A stretch of DNA of 64,000 nucleotides from assembly GCA_910591455.2 (NCBI GenBank), contig OU342809.1:19757427-19821426 (forward strand), in the 5' to 3' direction. Source of the DNA: Pholis gunnellus. Lineage: Eukaryota > Chordata > Actinopteri > Perciformes > Pholidae. Shown piece after piece: positions 12,001 through 24,825 of this stretch (the first letter of the stretch is position 1; each line of letters starts with the position of its first letter). The notes under the pieces were generated by a model. That model saw only the letters and a program-made list of their open reading frames with translations, made no database searches and was not told the DNA's origin. Made by a program: the position numbers and the translations under genes.

Positions 12001-15000
12001 CACCACCACTGTCCTGTCCGCTTTGATCCTGTCCAGCAGAGGCTCTGCCCTGGTGAGGACACCAAAATTAAACAGTAATAACTTCAAGGGGAGGAGGTGA
12101 AATAACTAAATCTCAACAGGATTTACGCAGGATTCTGACAGGAACTTAGTGAAGGAATTTAAATTCACAGCAGTACATTTACTGTTGTTTCCCTCAACCG
12201 TTCCCCTTCATTTGAAGCGTGTACATACCATCCCTCTGTGGTTTCAATATGGGCATCCAAAACGGCCACAACATCTGCTGTGGCATGCTCACAGCCTGAG
12301 ATCCGGGACTGGGACAACCCCATTTGTTGCTGATGCCACACTTTCTTTATGAGTCCAGGCCTCTCTTTGTGAATCTGATCAATGTAGTCTTGTAATGGCT
12401 TTCCAAGGTCATCTGAAAATATAGTCAACAGTCAAATCTATAAATACACAAGCACAGATTACTACAACAGCTTTACAAATTATATACAGGAAACTCTATG
12501 ATGCAATTTACCCTAATTTCCTTAGCAGGGGTTATGAAACTGACATGGCTGTTGTTCAGAGTGCTAACGCATTTGGGATAAACATCGTCATGCTTTATTC
12601 CAGGTGCACAGTTACACTTACTGTAAGTACTATAGTCATCCACTAGAATGATTTCCCTCAGCAGGTGCTTTGGAGTGTGGGTGATGATGCTTCGTACGGC
12701 CCTTTTAATGACCGAAAGAGCCTCGTTGAAGTAGATCAGTACCACGCTGATGGTTGGCAGGTCCCTGGGATAATTCTTCATCAGACACCTAAATGGTGTA
12801 AGATGTAGAGACAGGTGTAGAAAACTGTGGTTAATGCCTCTGTCAATCGGTTCTCAAGCAGTATAGTGTACTGTGGAGAAACAGATTGACAGTGTGCCAT
12901 ATGTCATGTAGCTTGTGTTGCGTAGATGTTCTCCATGCTGCACGATGGAATGTAGGATATCAGGAGTAATTGTTTGATCTGGCTTGACATCAGAAGAGAA
13001 AAGAAAGGATGAAGAGACTGAAATCACTAGTAAGCTTACAAAGAACTAGAGGTTAGATCCTAATTTGTCCTACTCTGTGCAGTAGGGTTGGATCTGTCAT
13101 ATTCTGGATAAAGGGTGCCATTATGTCACAGTTAACTTGTCGTGTTGAATGCATGTATTTCCGGCTAAATATTGCTTTGGCACAGTTATTTACTGGAACT
13201 AAATTCTAATATATGATTTATGAGATTAGCTGCATATAAAACACTGGTAGTCGGTTCATAGTAACACCCATAAGACGGAGAAGACATCAGATTACAGTGC
13301 ATAGCTAATTATTGCAACGGTCAGGACACAACATAATCAAACCCCCTTTCAAAATAGTCAGAACCAGTATGAATAAAAGTTACCTTTTGTCTCTTGTATC
13401 TGAAAGCTTCCTGTCTAATGGCAACTGGTTACTCAGGAAGGCATTGTATCCATAAATCTGAAACAAAGCCTCAGCCTTCTTCTGTTCCTCTTCTGACAGG
13501 TCGTCGCCCCACTGGGCGAACAGCATGGAGTTTGGATATAACTTTGGCATCACAATCTTCTCTTTTACTTGATCCACATTTAGTAATACTTCATTGGTGG
13601 AGTTCTTCAGACCAGATACTTCTATCAGCTTTGCTTTGTTTTGAATTTGGATTGTGTTCATAAAAAGACAAAAATGATGAACAGGGTCAGTAAAACAGCA
13701 CGGCAGTAGAAGTATAAATGTGTTTAAGAACTTAGCCGGAAGAAATGGAAAGTGTATCGATGCTGCTGCAAACTCTTCTGATATTTCCTCAGTAAAATCA
13801 AATGTCGTACAAAACATCTTACCACCTAGTTTTCTCTGCTGTCTATTACAGACCTACAGTACATTCATTCATAAGGTGTATTTGAATGTTCACCAAATCT
13901 TCCCCTGGTGTTTGTCCGCAACGATTTGACTGCTGAACTGTTGAAATCTCTGAATATTAGACACAATACGACAACTAATTTATATAGATCAACATTAATG
14001 GTTGCTAGCTAGCAATGTACATGTGACTGTCTGTCTGTGCTTGTGTAACAGTGACATTTTAAAACATTATTGTTTACGTATGTTTTGAAAGTGCACATAA
14101 ATAAAGCCTCGGGATATGCACACATTTTTCACAAAAGTTGAAACATTGTCAGCTCCGGTTGAAGGAACAACATGTGATTTCAGTGATATTTGTGTACACT
14201 TGCGTGTATTGGTGTACACTACATTTTTTGCATTCAGTCCAAACCCGCCATAGTAGTTTATAACGGTGACAATTCCTGCCATTCTGATTGGCTGGAAGGT
14301 GTCCAATGGACACTGTTTCAGTACTCTGGAAAAATATTTATTTAGTGCTTGTGCACACACATTTTAGCATCTGGAGTGCCATCAAATCCACGACCAATCC
14401 AGAAAACATGTGATTTAACAAGTCATTCAGATTTGGCTCCTCTTTCTATGTCACTTGCAGGCTCCTTAGAATATAACACCCCCACATGTGAGTATCTCCA
14501 CTCACGGCTTTGGAAATAACCTCGCTAAGGTGCACCATATTTTTCCCACAAGCCAAACAGAGCGAACCGTGCTTTTTTCGGGAGGGGAACTTACAGAGAC
14601 GCCCGCTAAAACAGCAGAACCTAGATGGCAAAGATGTACTTTATTTACATTTTAAGGGGATTTACTTGCAGTTCACTAAAGTTACAGCGTGCATCTCATT
14701 TCTCAGCAATCTCTTTCAGCCACACAACTCTTGCTTGTACAGGAGTTGGAAATGGAAAAGTCTTCTTGTGCATTTACTTTAGATTACAGATCTTTTAAAA
14801 ATAATGTATGATATGATTAGAAAGTCAGAGCTTTACACTACAGCCTTTTTATACTTTGCCTCTGAATTGGTACTCACCCAGCTTGTTTAGGGTCTTTTCA
14901 ATCCGGTCCAGTTTCCTCCTCACAACCTCTTGATCAGTGACTCCCTCTGGAAAAGATTTGCCTGTCCTCCAACTGGCGATCATGTAAATGATGAAGTATA

Positions 15001-15052
15001 CTAAGAGTAAAAAGGCTCCAATTATTCCAGCTCTTCGCATATATGTCTTCAT
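9081..15052 (-). CDS. galnt8: Polypeptide N-acetylgalactosaminyltransferase 8-like, 11 exons
   Basis: Exons joined on the minus strand: 15052-14878, 13633-13384, 12788-12622, 12412-12229, 12049-11852, 11365-11251, 11131-10946, 10110-9973, 9770-9675, 9586-9419, 9215-9081. All phases fit and give about 603 codons, close to human GALNT8. Exon 1 encodes a short basic tail and one membrane anchor (GAFLLLVYFIIYMIA), as expected for a type II Golgi enzyme. The catalytic domain shows SVVLIYFNEA, EIILVDD, the DXH motif as DAHIE, and GGMTVYGGEN. A ricin-type lectin domain follows (NRCLVDPGS, then QSWTI). The YGGEN in place of WGGEN places it in the GALNT8/9/17/18 group, whose members show weak or no transferase activity in standard assays. 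The acceptor of exon 2 is the least certain junction. Lying next to ndufa9 supports the name, but a paralogue of the same group is possible. Confidence 0.9.
10735..10795 (+). repeat. LINE/SINE 3' tail relic
   Basis: The segment CAATTTCCCTCGGGATGAAT followed by AAAGTTCTATCTTATGTTATC is the familiar 3' end of CR1/L2/Rex-type fish retroposons, which normally ends in TCTATC-like repeats. It lies in a galnt8 intron. Confidence 0.6.
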
Positions 15053-15464
15053 TGTGGTTTCTCACGAAGGATCACATCGATGTCTTTCTCTACCTCATAT
15101 GCCAGCCACTTTAAAGCTCAAATTGCACAATAAAGTGCATCTTATCTTCAAGATAAATGACTTTCATTATACATTTGTTTAACGCCGATAAATATACAAA
15201 AGAGCATTGTTTAATGAGGCCGACATACGAACACAGAGTCAAAACACTGCTCTTCAGGGAACCTCCAACACCCAGAGCCTGATAGTACCGCGTTGACTTG
15301 AGGGTGGAGTGGTAGACTATAGACTAACGCTATCTAACAAGCTGTAAATATAAAGAAGGTTTCAAAGTACACTTCAGTCTTAGTGCTGACAAAGCTTAAT
15401 CAACTATTGATTTGAGCATGTTTTAATGTTTTATTGAACCTTTACAGTATCTTTGGCATCAGTG

Positions 15465-16200
15465 ACAGCCTTGATTCTGTTAGTGAAAGAGGACACAGAC
15501 TAGACTGAACTCAATAGACTTAAAATCAAACAAAGTATTTATTCTTAACAGGAGTATTCTGACGCAGCAGATCAATATCTGTGACAGCAAAGAAAAAGGC
15601 GCTCCCCAAGGGGGGGCTCAAAACTATATAGTCCTTAAGGGCATTTTTGTGATTGGTTGACTATTGTTGGAGGCGGCTCTTGGTTTAAACTTTCTGAGAG
15701 CCTCATTGGTGCACAGGACGTCCGTCCTCACCGTCACACAGAATCCATGCCTCCAGCGATGAGTCTGATGAGTGTGTGTGTGTTTGAGAGTGTGTTCTGA
15801 GGCCAAGGTCATTTAACTGCTTTCTTTGTTGAAACTGTTATTTTGTACCAAGCAGTGGCAAGACCGGGAGTACCTGGTTTCTGCTATTGGTCAGTTAACG
15901 ATGGGCCTCTGCGTGGGTGAGAATCACTGCAGCCTCACTCTGTGACTTACACTTAAAGACATATTATGATTACTGCACATAGCATATGGTTTAAGCTTCA
16001 CTAAATGTGTTTACGAATATATAGAAGTGTTTACAAACATATAGAAGTGTTTACAAATATATAAAAGTGTTTACAACTATATAAAAGTGTTTACAAATAT
16101 ATAAAAGTGTTTACAAATATATAGCAGTGTTTACAAATATATAGCATATTTGTTTAAGCTTATTCTTAATGTGTTTACAATTCCATGTGTGTTAGTCTTT
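15465..16200 (-). mobile_element. Possible solo LTR
   Basis: Read on the minus strand, a TATA-like box (CTATATAG near 15625) is followed within about 90 bp by AATAAA (15538-15543), with a short T-rich tract after it. This is the promoter/poly(A) spacing of a compact retrotransposon LTR. A G-rich run and a GCGCC segment lie between them. Upstream on the same strand is a 20-bp tandem repeat. I could not fix the TG and CA ends or a target-site duplication, so this is a suggestion only. Confidence 0.35.
16010..16150 (+). repeat. 20-bp tandem repeat
   Basis: About seven copies of a unit close to GTGTTTACAAATATATAGAA, with small variants (TATAAAAGT, TATAGCAGT). Confidence 0.9.
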
Positions 16201-17000
16201 ATAATCGTAATATTTATTAATCTCACTCTCTGCCCACTAGGCTCCAATTGATGGAATCTTTGTTTGTTTGGTCAAATTTACTTCTTCTGTACAATTTGCG
16301 ATTAACTACTACTTGTCTACTACTACTACTGCATACTTTACGCTAAAGAAACCCTTCTAATGTCAAAACGTTGAGCCCTTTCAGGACATTTATGCTTGTA
16401 TTAAACATTTCCCAGTATGCGTTTTAAAGCGCAAAGCATTTCTTTTTTCAGACTATATAGTTAATTAATTAAAAAAATGTACACCTTTTGACAGTATAAG
16501 AAATATATTCAGCTCTTAGCTTTATTATGTCATGAAGCAATTTCTTTCAGGTATCAGGAGCTTTTAGACAGGCACTGTCTAACCAAAATAAAAATACTGT
16601 GGTAATTAACCAAATAAAATATCCATTTTAATAGAAATAGTTGTACTGTTTTAAGTTTTAAGTGAAGCTGTACCCTTCATTTTTAAACTCAATCTAAAAT
16701 TGGTACATTTTATTAACAGGCCAATGACATCATTAATGTGCATTTCCCAAACTTCTCACACAAAGTAGTATTTTACACAGATGAATTGTTTATATTATTT
16801 GTATTTGAAGTTCAGTTGACTTTCTTAGATTAGGGGGAAACATTTCTGCAGTAATGGTCACTTTATATTCATGGCACGTGCAGTCGGACATCGTAGACAA
16901 TCTAGATAAAACGAGATGAAGCATGTCACATTTTCTCCACTCATGTGGGTCGGTTTCTTATGCTCCTGTATTGTTATTATTTATTTAGCAGTTATTTAGC

Positions 17001-17010
17001 AGTATATATG

Positions 17011-17042
<32 letters not shown>

Positions 17043-17119
17043 TACACATATATATATATACATATATACATACATATATATACATACATACATATACATA
17101 TATCTATACATATACACAT
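17001..17119. repeat. TA/CA microsatellite
   Basis: Mixed (TA)n and (TACA)n run. It produces a Tyr/Ile-only reading frame that should be ignored. Confidence 0.95.
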
Positions 17120-17419
17120 TTTGGGATTTACGTGAGGCTGTTATAGTTGTTAGTGTAAAGTAGCTTTTCTTCTCAGATTCTGTCAGAAATCCATAAGTAC
17201 TAATGTCTCAATTGTATTAAAGTCTGAAGCCAAACCTGACCCCTGCAGGACATTAACATTATTGTTCATAAAGTTTGCTGTTGTCTTCGTGAAAGGTTTT
17301 CTGTAGTACAAAAATAAAAACGTCCAATGGGAACATGAAGAACGGGAGAAAACTCTTAAGAGACACTGATTGTGAAAAGTAATATTTAATAAAACAAGAC
17401 AACCCTTAGAGGATCTTTC

Positions 17420-17425
17420 TTTATT
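17420..17425 (-). other. Candidate poly(A) signal of ndufa9
   Basis: TTTATT on the plus strand, AATAAA on the minus strand, about 65 bp past the ndufa9 stop codon. An alternative AATAAA on the plus strand nearby is in the wrong orientation. Confidence 0.5.
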
Positions 17426-17487
17426 TATGTACAGAATATAATTAAAACCCAAACAATCAGAGGTACTGCTCTGGGGTTGTTGGTAGT

Positions 17488-20400
17488 TTAATAGTTGACA
17501 GTCTTGGCTGGCCTCGTCTCATCCAGGTCAGCTTCCAGGTAACGGAATCGGCGATGACGACGCAGAATCTCAATTGCCTTTTGTTCTACAGTGGAAGGAG
17601 TGATGCCAAGATCCTCCAGACCAGGAAGTCCTGGGTACTTCATGTCTGTTGTGTGAAACTGGAAAACGAAAGCACAGAATTAGTGATGGCGGTATAGCCT
17701 CCATGGTTGGTGGCATGGCTAGTGTTCCCAAAACTTCCAGTTTCAAGCTATACCAAGACCTTGGTCGTCTTACCCTGTCCACTTTGTCTGCGGTTGTCCA
17801 GGGCTCAAATGGGTTCATTGCAAAAAAATTAGCAGCAAGGCTGAAAGTAGAAAAACAGAAACTATCACATGATTGTACACGGGTACATAACAATTGCACC
17901 CAAAAAAATCCCCGCAGTTAGTAACATAAAAGATGCCTTTTCTCTGAAAATGCTGAAAAACATTTTTAAAGCACGTACTGGTAGAGTGGGCGGGGCAGAG
18001 GGTAGGGCACAAAGGGTCTGTGTGCCACAGCGTAGATGTACTCCACCAGGTCATGGAGGAGGTACCGGTTGGGACTAGACGACGAGAGAAAACAGGACAA
18101 AAACAATTCATGAAGGAGAGCCCCCATCATGTAAATCTGAGCTCACACGTGATACAAACACAGGGCGTGAAACACAGACCAACATGTGATGACAGACACA
18201 AGGTTTCCTTTCCTTCAATAGGGCCTCTTCTCTAGAGGTGCTCTCTGACGTTCACTTTATTGCATTTTGTCTGATCCTCGCACTCTCAAACTTATAAACT
18301 AATGAAAATGATTCCAATAAATTTGTTTTGTAAAATCAATAATCAAAGTTTCCATTCAAAGACTTCAACACTGTGAACAAAGCTGATTCATCAAAGGTTT
18401 TAGTCGTGCACTTTGGAACGACCTGAGGGGCCGTACTAGTGCAAACACTGTAAACATCTGAGACATGTATACCGCTGCAAGACCACGAAGTGCTTTAAAA
18501 ACTAGTACAAATATTTTACCAGATAGGAGAGTTTAATAACAGCGTCAAATTCAGATTGTACAACTGTTAACTCTAAACCAAAGACTTAAACAGTGGACCA
18601 TGATGCATTGTGTTTTCCCCTTCAATGCACTTCTTGTGTATCAAATTTCAGTATTTGCTCAGTCTAACCCTAAGCCCAGGTTTTTAAGTACCGACCACCT
18701 ACCCAACTAATGCATACGTCTTCCCATTAGCATCAGGGTCTCTGACAGCATTGATAATGGCCTTGGCCACATCCACCACCTGAGGGAGAAAAGAGACGGG
18801 TTAGCTGGGTTCATTTGGTCATGATTATTGTATTTATTAGAAGGGAAAATATCAGAATAGCTGCCCCCCTTTCAACAAACGCACATGAACAGGCTGCTTC
18901 ACGGTCTTCTTTCCCATGGATATGAGTGGAACAGCATTGCCAAACCAGCGCATGTCTGAAAAAGGGTTAAAACCACACGGTGCATTTTCACTGGTTAGCT
19001 GATAACTTAGAATCAAAAAAGGGAACATTTGAAATACTGTGGAACAAGTGGTCAAATTGTTTTAGCAATAGCTCCACTTGTGCTCGTAGAAGTTGATGAA
19101 GAGACGACAATGCCATTAATGCACGAGCTCAGCTGGAGGGCGTCCATGAAAGAGCACTAAATGCACAGCAACCAAATCAGTGAAAAGGAGCGCAGCAACG
19201 TTCACCAACACGAGTCACATTCCCAACACCCAGAAACTGACGTGTTGGCCTCCTAGTAGATAACAGCCAATGACTGACTTCAGTCTCTTGCACTCACACA
19301 AACAACCGTCTTACTTGCATGATAGTTGAAGAATCTGTCCTCCCTCCCAAAGATCTCAGAGGGCTTCATGATGACGGCTTCGGGAAACTCATCTCTCACT
19401 GCAGTCTCTCCTACGGCCTATGGGTGAAAGTACATTTATACAGGCTAACCTTCACTGGCTTAAACATGGCGAAACTGTTCAACAGAAACACAAGTTTAAA
19501 TGAGCCAAAACAGCCCTTCACCTTGTTCCTCAGGTACTTGGACTGGCTGCGTATGTCAGCGTTGAGGTGAGACATGTGGATGAACTTTGTGATGCCGGCC
19601 TCTCTGGCTGCCTTGGCAATCTGCTGAGGGATGGTCACGAAGACATCGTCGTAGCGATAGTTCCTGTGCACAAAAAACAGGAGCAATACTTGCAGTTACA
19701 CGCCCATTCAGCAATGTCCTCCAACATTCACCTATACCTCGTCTCGAAACCAGCTTAAAATGCCAACATCATAATGCATAAAGCAGATACTTTAAGACAT
19801 GTTTCCAGTCCGCACATACTTTGTCTCCCACTCTCTGCCGACAAGGTTGATGACAACATTGGAGTGCTCCAAGGCCCGTTTGATGGAGTCTTTGTTCCTG
19901 GCATCCCACTCCTGTGACCAGACGGAGACAACACGTTTGCATTTCATTTAAGGCTCTAAAATAAAGTGTGGCAAGATTTCTTTAAGAGACCCGTGTGTCT
20001 GTATGCATCTTACCATGAAAATGATCTGTCCGAGATCACCCATGGGCCTCAGGTACATGATGTCATACTGATCAGAACGGTGAGGGACGACAATCTGAGA
20101 GCCAATGCGACCTGCAAGAAACATACAATCACATCTTTGGGTCGTTCTCTTACGTATGATCACAGTTTTGTTGAGGCAGGTTCTATAAATCCCTGCTGTG
20201 ATATGGACCACCATTCAAACCACTTTAGAGTAGGATCTCCTTCATTGGCAACATTACAATATTTAGGTTAAATGTCTCTATTAAGCCTACTTATCATATA
20301 AGCTAACTTTCAACTTGTGTGACATGCGACTGCCGACCGAGAAGAGGTTACAAAAAGATGTTGGTACCCTCAGAAGATAATTTTCTTTTTGCATATTTCA

Positions 20401-21992
20401 ATTTGTGTATTTTTTTAAATACTCATTTGTTATCAAAATTGAGGTGACATTTGTTAGAATATTACTTGATAGTAAATGTGTAATATTTGTATGCAGTGTA
20501 TATTATTGTACTGTCAAATAGACAATACACAAGTATGATATTTCATTATCTTTTAATTAATATTTTTACCTGGTGGGCTTAAGGAGACACTAGCAAACAA
20601 ATCAGTGTCTGGTGTGGCTGTAAAGGAGTAGAGCTAATTACTTCTTTGCATTATCAATGTATACTTTGTGTGCTATGCAAGTGCATCATATGTGGTTATA
20701 GCTCCATCATTCAGACAATTAATACCCATATTTAAATATCAGTGATATTTGATAAGTCATATAGTGATTATTAGTGTGCATTTAACTTAACACCAGTAAG
20801 GTTAATCCTTTACCCTATATCTTTCAACTCACCCAGCCTGTTGACCACATATCGACCCAGAAAACCTGTGGCACCAAACACCGTAGCCGCTATTCCACTG
20901 GAGGAGGAGCGTCCTCCTTTCCCTTTGGGGACGACAGCATGGTGTAGCTTCCTCTGCTGGACGTTGGTGACGGAGGCAGCCGACAGCACGGCAGGGCAGC
21001 AGCTACCTATTGAGAGGAAAGGACCACAGGCAGTGTTTGAGTCACATTATGGAGGCTTGAGGTGCTCTTAACTTGTATGGCATTACACTGATGCTTACTG
21101 TGATTTAACCTGGTTCATAAAACACATTTCAATATAACACAACACAGTTCAACATCATCACTAACTACATAGTTAAATCATCTAACATTTAAGCTGTAGA
21201 GCTATAACGCTGACAATGTGACACTGAGCTTCTGTGGTGGTATTGAATGCAATGTATTTTTCTATTTTAATGCTTTGGGCACATTGTGTTTTACTCTTTG
21301 TGAACATACTACGAATTGATTAGCAAGAAGCATGCTGCCTAACGAATAATCAATGACAGGAACCTTAGAACTGTGCGGGTGGACAAGTACTGCGTGATTT
21401 AATAAAGAAAATGAGTCGATGTGAAACATAACAGTCAGGCACTAACGCTAGCTCAGTGTCACCGTCACTGTAAAACAATATATCAATTAGTCGGACATAT
21501 AAAGCTGCTGTTGTATTTCACAAGTAAAAACATATCGTGACGTTAATGTAACTGTTACGTCAAAAAAACAAACAGCAAGTGAACCACCATAACAGACGCA
21601 ACGTCAAGTTAGGCCACCGTGCAGGATAATGGCTACAGCTCAGCCTAACTTAACTAATCGTTGATTTATTAACGCACATAGGGATGCAGGTGTTTGTATA
21701 GTCAGTAAGCTGATAATATTAGAGTTATTCAAACATCTAAATGTGAGCTACTAGCTAGCTAAAGCCCTTGCTAGGAGGTGACTAGCCGAGCCGGTTAGCA
21801 AGGTCACTCGAGCCGAGTGTGTGGTCTAACTGTGAGCCTGGGTTAGCGTGAGTTACGTGTACATATCTGAAATAACAACAATATGTTCCTAGATGTCAAT
21901 GCAAGCATCACATGTCTATTGTTTAAGCATTACTCACTTGAAATTCTGGGAAGGACACTCGCAGGACGGCTAACCAGCGCTACGGTCGCCAT
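17488..21992 (-). CDS. ndufa9: NADH dehydrogenase 1 alpha subcomplex subunit 9, 11 exons
   Basis: Exons on the minus strand: 21992-21938, 21006-20833, 20111-20014, 19911-19820, 19663-19522, 19417-19315, 18955-18885, 18779-18703, 18074-17979, 17840-17774, 17658-17488. All phases agree, giving 381 codons (human NDUFA9 is 377). The start is the ATG at 21992, followed by a basic, hydroxylated mitochondrial targeting sequence. The mature part opens with the nucleotide-binding turn ATVFGATGFLGRYVVN of the atypical short-chain dehydrogenase fold. It continues through RPMGDLGQ, EWETK, KFIHMSHLNAD, KPSEIFGREDRF, GKKTVKQPVH and NPFEPWTTADKVDR to the C-terminus RPAKTVNY. NDUFA9 is an accessory complex I subunit on the matrix arm that binds NADPH and helps join the matrix and membrane arms. 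No damage is visible. Confidence 0.96.
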
Positions 21993-24825
21993 CTTTCCGA
22001 CTACGGCACACCGTATGGGCCAAGAAGCCAACGTCAATTCACAACAGCGGTACATGAAGTTATAGCCACAGTGCAGCGCACACGCGCAAGGCGAAAGCTG
22101 AAAATTGTGGTCCTAACAATACAAAAGGTATACAAACAGACAAAGGTCTTGGAAATGCAACCTCTGGCTTGGCAATAAAAAGTGTGAAAGTGATTTATTA
22201 TGATCATAAAAAAAGTTTTTCATGCTGTGTTCATTCAATAATTGCCATGAGAAGAAAATCATGATGTGAACGGTGTCTGTTTCGATTGGCACACATATAT
22301 AAATCAATAAGCACTCAAATACTATTCAAGTGAATGTGGAAAGGTTTTTACATGTTGTATTTACCTTTTTATTAACAAACAATAGCTTTTAAAAATAGAT
22401 TTAATACATTTTAGAAGACGCATGGTTTTATCTAAACTCTTTCACATAATTTGACACGCAATCCGCGCGTTGCTGGCGTTGTCGGGTATTAATGGCTTAT
22501 GCAAGTCATTATAATGAGGGGTAGGCCATTATATTACATTAGATCGTCCTTGGCCAAGAACAGGCTATCTATCAACATACATCTCTCTCTGCTATGTGCC
22601 TGCTCTCTGCTATCTCTTCTACAGCCAAAATCGTTTATAACTGACCACAAACTATGGAGTCTGGTCTGGAGTGTGCCAACAGAATAATTATAGGTTTATC
22701 ATTTCTAATTATAATTATTAGACCTATTAATAATACCTCAAAAGCTATTTTGAATTAGTATGTTTGATGCACTCAATGACTAAAAGTAAAGAGTGTCCAA
22801 GCCAATCAGAGCTCCTGTTGCTGTTTTTCTAATGTGTAGGTGGCACACTGCTACATATAGAGAGAGCAAAGTGAAAACTGCAAATGTTAGTCAATGCAGT
22901 AATAATTGGAGAAGTTATTAGGACGGAATATGATAAAGAATGGAACAATAATAATAATCTAAATGTAATCATGATTATACGATTATTGTACAATTCTTAT
23001 TTACAATAAATATTTTTTATTTATCAGTTACTTATTTAGCAACAGGCAGTGAAAACTATTACTACATCTTAAAAGTATAAGTGAGAGCTTTACTTTGCAT
23101 TATAACAATATGCCAACAGTGCCTCATTATCCTTTCAAGTTGAAGCATGGAAATAAAAACACAAAAATTAGGATCAGTAATACAAAATATGAAAGCATAT
23201 GCCCTTTAAAACAACCTTTTATTTCATCATAAAAGACAAAGAGACATACAAACGTTTACGAGTACAACATAACCTTTCTTATTTCAGCTGCAATCCACTC
23301 TCTTGGGATCGCTTGTTGCTTAGCTAATAGATAGAGAGGGCACCGGTCTTACACATCTAAATTGAATCTCTGTTGGCGACTTAAGACATAACTCCACTGT
23401 AAAAAGATGGTATGTTCTGTAACATTAGACGAGACATCATTTTGTCAAATAAAAGGGATTCTGGCAGACTAGTCTCAACCCTTGTTGACAGGTAAGAATC
23501 CAACGGTTTCTAATCCAGGTGTACACACACAATAGTAAAGTGCGAGATTTCTAATACTGCAAGGCACAAACTATCAATAACTGGATTGTCTTTTTGTTTC
23601 TAAAATAAAAAATGTTATGAATAACAGACATACAAAATATTTTCATACAGTGACAACACAACAAGTAAAACCTTGTCTAAACCCTCGACAAATATCTGAA
23701 ATATTTTCTTAACATGTGTTCTGTATTACACATACACAGTAAATTACAGAAAAAATATATACAACTAATTATATTACAATTAAATAGTTTGTGATTGTTA
23801 AATAAAATTGTTAAACAAATATGAAACATAGGATCAAACATATTCCATAATAAATACGTGAAATCATCAATAATCAATATGTCATCAACTGAATTCTACA
23901 ATTAAAAAGTATATGACAATTATTTCTTTAACATGATTTAAAAAAACATATTTTGGCTCAGCCTTCATTGCACACACTTCTTAAAATATTTTACCATTAT
24001 CAAAGTTATGCTAAATGTTTAAAAGAAAAAAGAATAAAATGCAAAACCAAATATTTGATACATTTTATAACCATGCAGTGTGTACTACTGGAAAATGAGA
24101 AAAGTAAAAGTGTTATGTTATAACCTGTTTATCAAAGATTTCAATGCCCAGCAAAGATTGGGTTCAATACATAATACAGGAGACAGTGGAGAAGGTGATG
24201 CTGTACTATGAATTTGGTTTTTAATCATCTATATTCAACATGTGCATTCTAATGTGGCAGACAGCTTGTTATCTCAATTGTGACACACTTAAATAAAATG
24301 CCTGCAACTGCACCTTAAGTCCTTTATTAAAAAAAAGTACAACTGTTTGATTGACTTCACGGTCATACAAACTCAAAGTTTCACAGAATAAAAGAATACA
24401 CTATGACTGTATACTTAAAACAATAAATAGAGGGTGACACTCTTTGCTGATGATCATAGTGTCCCCTCCATACATCTATATTGTGTTCACGGCATGTGGG
24501 AACTGGTTTGCTCCCTACCTTTCAGTTGAAAACATCCACTTCTTTCCGACTTGAAACTCAGAAACTGAGACTTTTCCTCTGGTTCGGGCGTCTCTAACAT
24601 GTTGTTTTTGTGACGTCATGTAGACACAGAAACAACATGGCAGTATTCGTAGTAAATGGATCTTTAAATATTCTATATGTGCAGGGCCAAACAAATGGCA
24701 CTTTCTTTTCGCTGTCCATTTACTTCCACTTCACCATCTCAATCACTCTCAGGTGGGGAGTGGGACACTGAGCCTAAACAACAGTTCTCACATGTCATGA
24801 ACGCAGCACGATTCCCCTTTGACTG
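21993..24825. other. Spacer: ndufa9 5' flank and dyrk4 3' UTR
   Basis: The part next to 21992 is moderately CpG-containing (CGCACACGCGCAAGGCG near 22078) and is the likely ndufa9 promoter. The rest is AT-rich. On the minus strand AATAAA occurs at 24328-24323 and 23223-23218, either of which could end the dyrk4 transcript. No other gene was recognised. Confidence 0.55.

Larger units (their letters stand above)
15053..17487. other. Spacer between galnt8 start and ndufa9 stop
   Basis: Contains the galnt8 5' flank, a possible solo LTR (about 15465-16200) with a 20-bp tandem repeat, a TA/CA microsatellite (17001-17119) and the ndufa9 3' flank. No further gene was recognised. Confidence 0.6.

Noticed and set aside
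14067..14640. Possible extra galnt8 exons in intron 1 (frames of 97 and 61 codons)
   Set aside because: No splice sites in the needed phase, and exon 1 joins exon 2 in frame without them.
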